Part shown: positions 60,087 to 64,000 of the stretch, piece by piece
How positions within the stretch are numbered: position 1 is the first letter of the stretch
Layout: every line of letters begins with the position of its first letter
Assembly: GCA_016786585.1 (NCBI GenBank)
Contig: JAEUUI010000002.1
Location: 25,852-89,851, forward strand
Source of the DNA: Cyclobacteriaceae bacterium
Lineage (GTDB): Bacteria > Bacteroidota > Bacteroidia > Cytophagales > Cyclobacteriaceae
DNA length: 64,000 nt
Reading direction: 5' to 3'
Notes under the pieces: model-generated
What the model was told of the DNA's origin: nothing
Database searches by the model: none
Seen by the model: only the letters and a program-made list of their open reading frames with translations
Position numbers and translations under genes: made by a program

Positions 60087-61441
60087 TAATACGTATCGTC
60101 TAACGCAAACCGTGTTTTACGATACATCCATTGGCCGCTGGTGAAGTCAGGGAATTGTACGGTTTCATTTCCCAGCTCGATGCTTTGCTCACTTAAAGGA
60201 GTGATCGCGCTCCATGCAGCGGAATCATACACATCAATCGGAGTAGGCTTGTCGTTTTTGATCGATTCGATAAACGCATGCACCACGAAGAAATCCATGC
60301 CACCGTGACCTGCACCATCAGCTTCTTTTGTCCAGCGCTGCCAGAGCGGGTGATCGTATTTCTCGAGATAAGGTTTTGCTTCTTCCCACGAATGCTCCTT
60401 CTGACTGGTGCCTTCCAGGTAGAGTGACTTGTTCACATCCATCCAGATACCCTTTGTGCCCTGCACGCGAAAACCCAGTGAGTAGGGTCGTGGCAAGTTT
60501 GTGTCGTGTTGAAGTAAAATGGTTTCTCCGTTCACACAATTAATCATGGTCGTGACAACATCGCCCAGCTTAAATTCAACTTTTGCATTCGGATGACTTT
60601 CTCCGCCATTCTTCACTACATACTCATGCAGTCCGCGTGCCTTAGTAGCAAAAGATGAAAGCGACACAAACCGGTTTCCATAGTTGATGTTCAGCATTTC
60701 TGCCACCGGTCCGATGCCATGGGTCGGATATAGATCTCCGTTCCGGTGAACGGAATGATTCGTGCGCCACGAGGCTTCCGAAAATCCTTTATCGCCAAAT
60801 TCAACACCTCCGCCATACGGCTGCTGGCCGTTATTAAATTTTACCGCGCGCAAGTCGTGCTGATAGCCGGCCTGCAGGTGCATAAGTTCCCCGAACATTC
60901 CCTGTCGCACCATGTTCAGGATTGCCATCACATCCCTGCGATAACAAACGTTCTCCAGCATCATCACATGGCCCTTGTGTCGCTCGGCTGCATGGATCAC
61001 ATCCCAATGATCCTGTAACGTAATACCCAGGATAACTTCACTTCCCACGTATTTAACTCCCGCTTCCAGCGAGCCGATGATCATCGGTGCGTGCCATTCC
61101 CACGGAGTGGCGATGATTACGCCATCCAGATCCTTTACTTCCAGTAATTTTTTCCAGGCATTAACATCACCTTTAAAAACTTTCGGTGTTGGTTTGCCGG
61201 CTTGCTTTACCTGTTCAAGCGCATCGTTCAGCATGCGTTCGTTGATATCGCAGATCGCTACCACTTCCGTATCACTCCGTTTCAAGGCTAAATCCAAATG
61301 ATTCTGCCCGCGAAGACCTACGCCAATAATCCCCAGGCGAACCTTGGTTTTGATGCTTTGTGAAAAAAGTTGCGAGGAGGGAAGGATGGAGAATGCGGCT
61401 GCGGCCAGACCGGTGTTCTTAACGAAGTTTCTGCGATTCAT
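60086..61441 (-). CDS. Gfo/Idh/MocA oxidoreductase-fold protein, probable GH109 alpha-N-acetylgalactosaminidase
   Basis: A 451-residue protein with a Tat-type signal (MNRRNFVKNTGLAAAAFSIL). The Rossmann NAD-binding part is RLGIIGVGLRGQNHLDLAL. It continues with GVIIATPWEWHAPM, EVILGIT and the YPTHGIGPVAEMLNI stretch, as in GH109 enzymes. These use bound NAD+ in an oxidation-elimination-addition mechanism to remove terminal alpha-GalNAc. It is exported and coupled to the NahK-like kinase. GH109 members also include enzymes with other specificities, so the sugar is an inference. Confidence 0.86.
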   Translation of the reverse strand: MNRRNFVKNTGLAAAAFSILPSSQLFSQSIKTKVRLGIIGVGLRGQNHLDLALKRSDTEVVAICDINERMLNDALEQVKQAGKPTPKVFKGDVNAWKKLLEVKDLDGVIIATPWEWHAPMIIGSLEAGVKYVGSEVILGITLQDHWDVIHAAERHKGHVMMLENVCYRRDVMAILNMVRQGMFGELMHLQAGYQHDLRAVKFNNGQQPYGGGVEFGDKGFSEASWRTNHSVHRNGDLYPTHGIGPVAEMLNINYGNRFVSLSSFATKARGLHEYVVKNGGESHPNAKVEFKLGDVVTTMINCVNGETILLQHDTNLPRPYSLGFRVQGTKGIWMDVNKSLYLEGTSQKEHSWEEAKPYLEKYDHPLWQRWTKEADGAGHGGMDFFVVHAFIESIKNDKPTPIDVYDSAAWSAITPLSEQSIELGNETVQFPDFTSGQWMYRKTRFALDDTY

Positions 61442-61468
61442 GAAAAGAAGTTTAGGAGATACAAATAA

Positions 61469-61500
61469 AACAAAAAGCCCTGACGGTTGGTCAGGGCTTT
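61469..61500 (-). terminator. Intrinsic terminator of nrdA
   Basis: On the minus strand the perfect 11-bp stem AAAGCCCTGAC/GTCAGGGCTTT with a CAACC loop is followed by TTGTTTTATTTG. It lies 22 nt after the nrdA stop and separates it from the GH109-like gene. Confidence 0.92.
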
Positions 61501-61521
61501 GTAAGATTGACTGATTCTGAA

Positions 61522-63966
61522 TTAGCTACCACATGCCTCGCATGCATCCGGATTATCCAGTGAGCATGCCATGTCGGCACGGTTCTGATCGTATTGAATC
61601 GCCTGTTGTGTTTCTACTACCACGTTGGCTACAACCGGAGTTGCCAGTGTTTCCTCAACGCCAATGGATTTTTTCTCGGCAACCGGCTGTTGCATCGCTG
61701 TTTTGTCGAGCGTGAACTGGATTGCATCGGCAGCGGCCTGAGTTCTCAGGTAGTACATACCGGTTTTCAAACCTCTCTTCCATGCGTAGAAGTGCATAGA
61801 TGTAAGCTTGCCGAAGTTCGGATCCTTCAGGTGAATGTTCAGACTTTGCGACTGGCAGATGTACGCGCCACGGTCGGCAGACATATCAATGATTGCCTTT
61901 TGAGAAATTTCCCAAACGGTTTTGTAGATGTCCTTGATGTTCTGCGGAATTTCAGGAATTGCCTGAACTGAACCATTCGTTGCAATCAGTTTCTGACGCA
62001 TTGTTTCATTCCACAGCCCAAGGTCGATCAGGTCTTTCATCAAGTGCTTGTTCGCGATGATGAATTCGCCTGAAAGCGTTCTGCGGGTATAAATGTTTGA
62101 TGTATACGGTTCGAAGCATTCGTTGTTTCCGAGAATCTGTGACGTAGAAGCGGTTGGCATCGGAGCAACCAATAACGAGTTGCGAACGCCATTCTTCTTC
62201 ACGTCCTGCTTCAGTTGTTCCCAGTTCCAGCGGCCGCTCTTCGGGTTAACACCCCACATGTCGAACTGGAAAATTCCTTTTGAAGCCGGTGAACCTTTGA
62301 AGGTTTCGTAAGAACCATCCTTCTTCGCGAGTTCCATAGATGCTTCCATGGCTGCAAAGTAGATCGTTTCAAAAATGTCTTCATTTAATCTGCGCGCCTC
62401 ATCAGAGTCGAACGGCATGCGCATCATAATGAACGTATCGGCCAGGCCTTGTACGCCCAACCCGATCGGACGGTGACGCATGTTCGAGTTACGCGCTTCT
62501 TCTACCGGGTAGAAGTTGATATCGATCACCTTGTTCAGGTTGCGGGTAATCACTTTCGTGATTTCATACAAACGCTGATGATCGAAGGTGCCTTCGTCTG
62601 TTACAAACTTATTCAGTGCGATGGAAGCGAGGTTACAAACCGCAACTTCGTCTTTCGCAGTGTATTCGATAATCTCTGTGCAGAGGTTGCTCGACTTGAT
62701 TGTGCCGAGGTTCTTCTGGTTCGACTTGCGGTTAGCGGAGTCTTTGTACAGGATGTAGGGCGTTCCGGTTTCGATTTGTGATTCAAGAATTTCAAACCAC
62801 AGGTCCTGAGCTTTTATCTGCTTGCGGAACTTGCCTTCTTTTTCATATTTCTCATACAGACGTTCGAAGTCTTCACCCCAAACTTCTGCAAGACCGGGAG
62901 CTTCGTTCGGGCAGAACAGCGACCACATTTCGTTGTTCTCCACGCGCTTCATGAACAAATCTGAAATCCACAATGCGTAGAACAGATCGCGGGCGCGCAT
63001 CTCTTCTTTACCGTGGTTTTTCTTCAGTGCGAGGAAATCGAAAATATCTGCGTGCCATGGCTCAAGGTAGATCGCAAAGCTTCCCTTGCGCTTGCCACCG
63101 CCTTGGTCAACATACCGCGCAGTCATATCGAAGTTGCGGAGCATCGGCACGATACCGTTTGACGTACCGCCTGTTCCTTTGATGTATGATCCTTTCGCGC
63201 GAACGTTGTGAATGCTGAGGCCGATACCACCGGCAGACTGTGAAATTTTAGCGCACTGCTTCAGCGTATCGTAAATACCATCGATGCTGTCGTCCTGCAT
63301 GGTTAACAGGAAGCATGAAGAAAGCTGCGGCTTCGGTGTTCCGGCATTGAATAAAGTCGGAGTTGCGTGTGTGAACCACTTTTCCGACAAGAGGTTATAG
63401 GTTTCGATAGCGGCCGGGATGTCTTCGCCATGGATACCCACAGCTACGCGCATCAGCAGGTGCTGAGGGCGCTCCACCACCTTGCCATCGATCTTCATCA
63501 AATATGAACGCTCGAGTGTTTTGAACCCGAAGTAGTCGTAACCGAAATCACGATCGTAGAGGATTGCTTCATCAAGCTCGGCTGCATGCTGGTGAATCAC
63601 GCGCCAGGTCTCTTTCGAGATCAGGGGCGCATTCTGACCGGTTTTCGGGTCAACATACGTGTAAAGCCTCTTCATCGTGCTGGAAAAAGACTTGCTCGTA
63701 ACCTTGTGCAGATTCGAGATCGCGATCCGGGCAGCCAGCTTTGCGTAATCAGGGTGCTTGGTGGTTAACGTAGCCGCAATTTCTGCCGCCAGGTTATCCA
63801 GCTCCACTGTTGTTACACCATCGTACAAACCATTAATCACCTTCATGGCAACTTCAACCGCGCTTACGTATTTGGTATCCAAACCGTAGCAGAGTTTCTC
63901 GATGCGGGCAGTGATTTTGTCAAACTTTACGGACTCACGGTGTCCGTCTCTTTTAAGGACAAGCAT
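61522..63966 (-). CDS. nrdA: Ribonucleoside-diphosphate reductase, large (alpha) subunit, class Ia
   Basis: An 814-residue catalytic subunit that reduces NDPs to dNDPs. The N-terminal ATP-cone ([20 protein letters not shown]) gives allosteric activity control. Active-site residues are N, C and E in [10 protein letters not shown], the redox cysteine pair in SSCFLL and [11 protein letters not shown], and radical-path tyrosines in GMYYLRTQ. The C-terminal [14 protein letters not shown] carries the thioredoxin-reacting CxxC. nrdB is not in the window and may lie beyond 64000, upstream. The remaining 34 nt to the window end show no clear promoter. Confidence 0.97.
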   Translation of the reverse strand: MLVLKRDGHRESVKFDKITARIEKLCYGLDTKYVSAVEVAMKVINGLYDGVTTVELDNLAAEIAATLTTKHPDYAKLAARIAISNLHKVTSKSFSSTMKRLYTYVDPKTGQNAPLISKETWRVIHQHAAELDEAILYDRDFGYDYFGFKTLERSYLMKIDGKVVERPQHLLMRVAVGIHGEDIPAAIETYNLLSEKWFTHATPTLFNAGTPKPQLSSCFLLTMQDDSIDGIYDTLKQCAKISQSAGGIGLSIHNVRAKGSYIKGTGGTSNGIVPMLRNFDMTARYVDQGGGKRKGSFAIYLEPWHADIFDFLALKKNHGKEEMRARDLFYALWISDLFMKRVENNEMWSLFCPNEAPGLAEVWGEDFERLYEKYEKEGKFRKQIKAQDLWFEILESQIETGTPYILYKDSANRKSNQKNLGTIKSSNLCTEIIEYTAKDEVAVCNLASIALNKFVTDEGTFDHQRLYEITKVITRNLNKVIDINFYPVEEARNSNMRHRPIGLGVQGLADTFIMMRMPFDSDEARRLNEDIFETIYFAAMEASMELAKKDGSYETFKGSPASKGIFQFDMWGVNPKSGRWNWEQLKQDVKKNGVRNSLLVAPMPTASTSQILGNNECFEPYTSNIYTRRTLSGEFIIANKHLMKDLIDLGLWNETMRQKLIATNGSVQAIPEIPQNIKDIYKTVWEISQKAIIDMSADRGAYICQSQSLNIHLKDPNFGKLTSMHFYAWKRGLKTGMYYLRTQAAADAIQFTLDKTAMQQPVAEKKSIGVEETLATPVVANVVVETQQAIQYDQNRADMACSLDNPDACEACGS

Positions 63967-64000
63967 TGGTTGGTTGTTTTAGAGAAAGTTTAAAAAATGT

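Noticed and set aside
1..64000. CRISPR arrays, prophage or a defence island
   Set aside because: No regularly spaced direct repeats with spacers, no integrase, transposase, restriction or toxin genes were seen; gene content is housekeeping plus envelope functions.

Overview
The window looks like chromosomal DNA of a Bacteroidota bacterium, most probably of the order Cytophagales. The basis is gene content seen in the sequence: DUF5686/carboxypeptidase-regulatory proteins, a TonB-dependent receptor, DUF3127, an FtsX-type permease with a cytoplasmic prefix domain next to a PadR regulator, LytS/LytTR two-component pairs, BatD, and class Ia NrdA. Start codons lack Shine-Dalgarno sequences, and several are preceded by TAnnTTTG-like -7 elements typical of this phylum. 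There are no tRNA or rRNA genes, insertion sequences, phage genes or CRISPR arrays. Genes are tightly packed, many with 1-8 nt overlaps. I do not see a large, clearly novel multigene system; the most unusual signals are in intergenic DNA.

Layout. 0-8 kb: a partial surface protein, a LytS/LytTR pair, a four-unit REP-like palindrome array, a PadR + FtsX permease operon and a DUF885 protein. 8-12.3 kb (minus strand): ECF sigma factor, hybrid anti-sigma/TonB-domain membrane protein and exported serpin, then a nucleoside-type MFS transporter. 12.3-12.8 kb: a structured non-coding region ending in a candidate small RNA with pseudoknot potential and a strong terminator. 12.8-24.6 kb: an S41 protease; sigma factor, zinc anti-sigma, gmk, nadD and DUF5686; the selU-selD pair for 2-selenouridine in tRNA; a serine hydrolase lipoprotein and small unknown proteins.

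24.6-33 kb: a reductase-like protein, frr and pyrH, a biotin carrier protein, then a TPP riboswitch ahead of a TonB-dependent receptor (probable thiamine-related uptake), a UbiA prenyltransferase, purN and a thioesterase. 33-36.2 kb: an OmpR-type regulator and HAMP kinase, followed by a helically phased array of TTCTAAT-like repeats in front of a UspA-like gene and a frameshifted small gene. 36.2-41.5 kb: DUF1275, homogentisate dioxygenase, a second LytS/LytTR pair, and a lipoprotein intradiol dioxygenase with a cupin partner.

41.5-64 kb: CtpA-type protease, a hemerythrin/ScdA-like protein, ruvX, def, an aminotransferase plus omega-amidase pair, an endonuclease/exonuclease/phosphatase protein, Nfu, a dicarboxylate symporter, aroC, batD, a conserved 61-residue protein, queG and ruvB, a ZIP metal transporter, acs, DUF3127, a NahK-like kinase overlapping a GH109-like oxidoreductase/glycosidase, and nrdA. 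At least six palindromic repeat elements of types common in Bacteroidota lie between genes.
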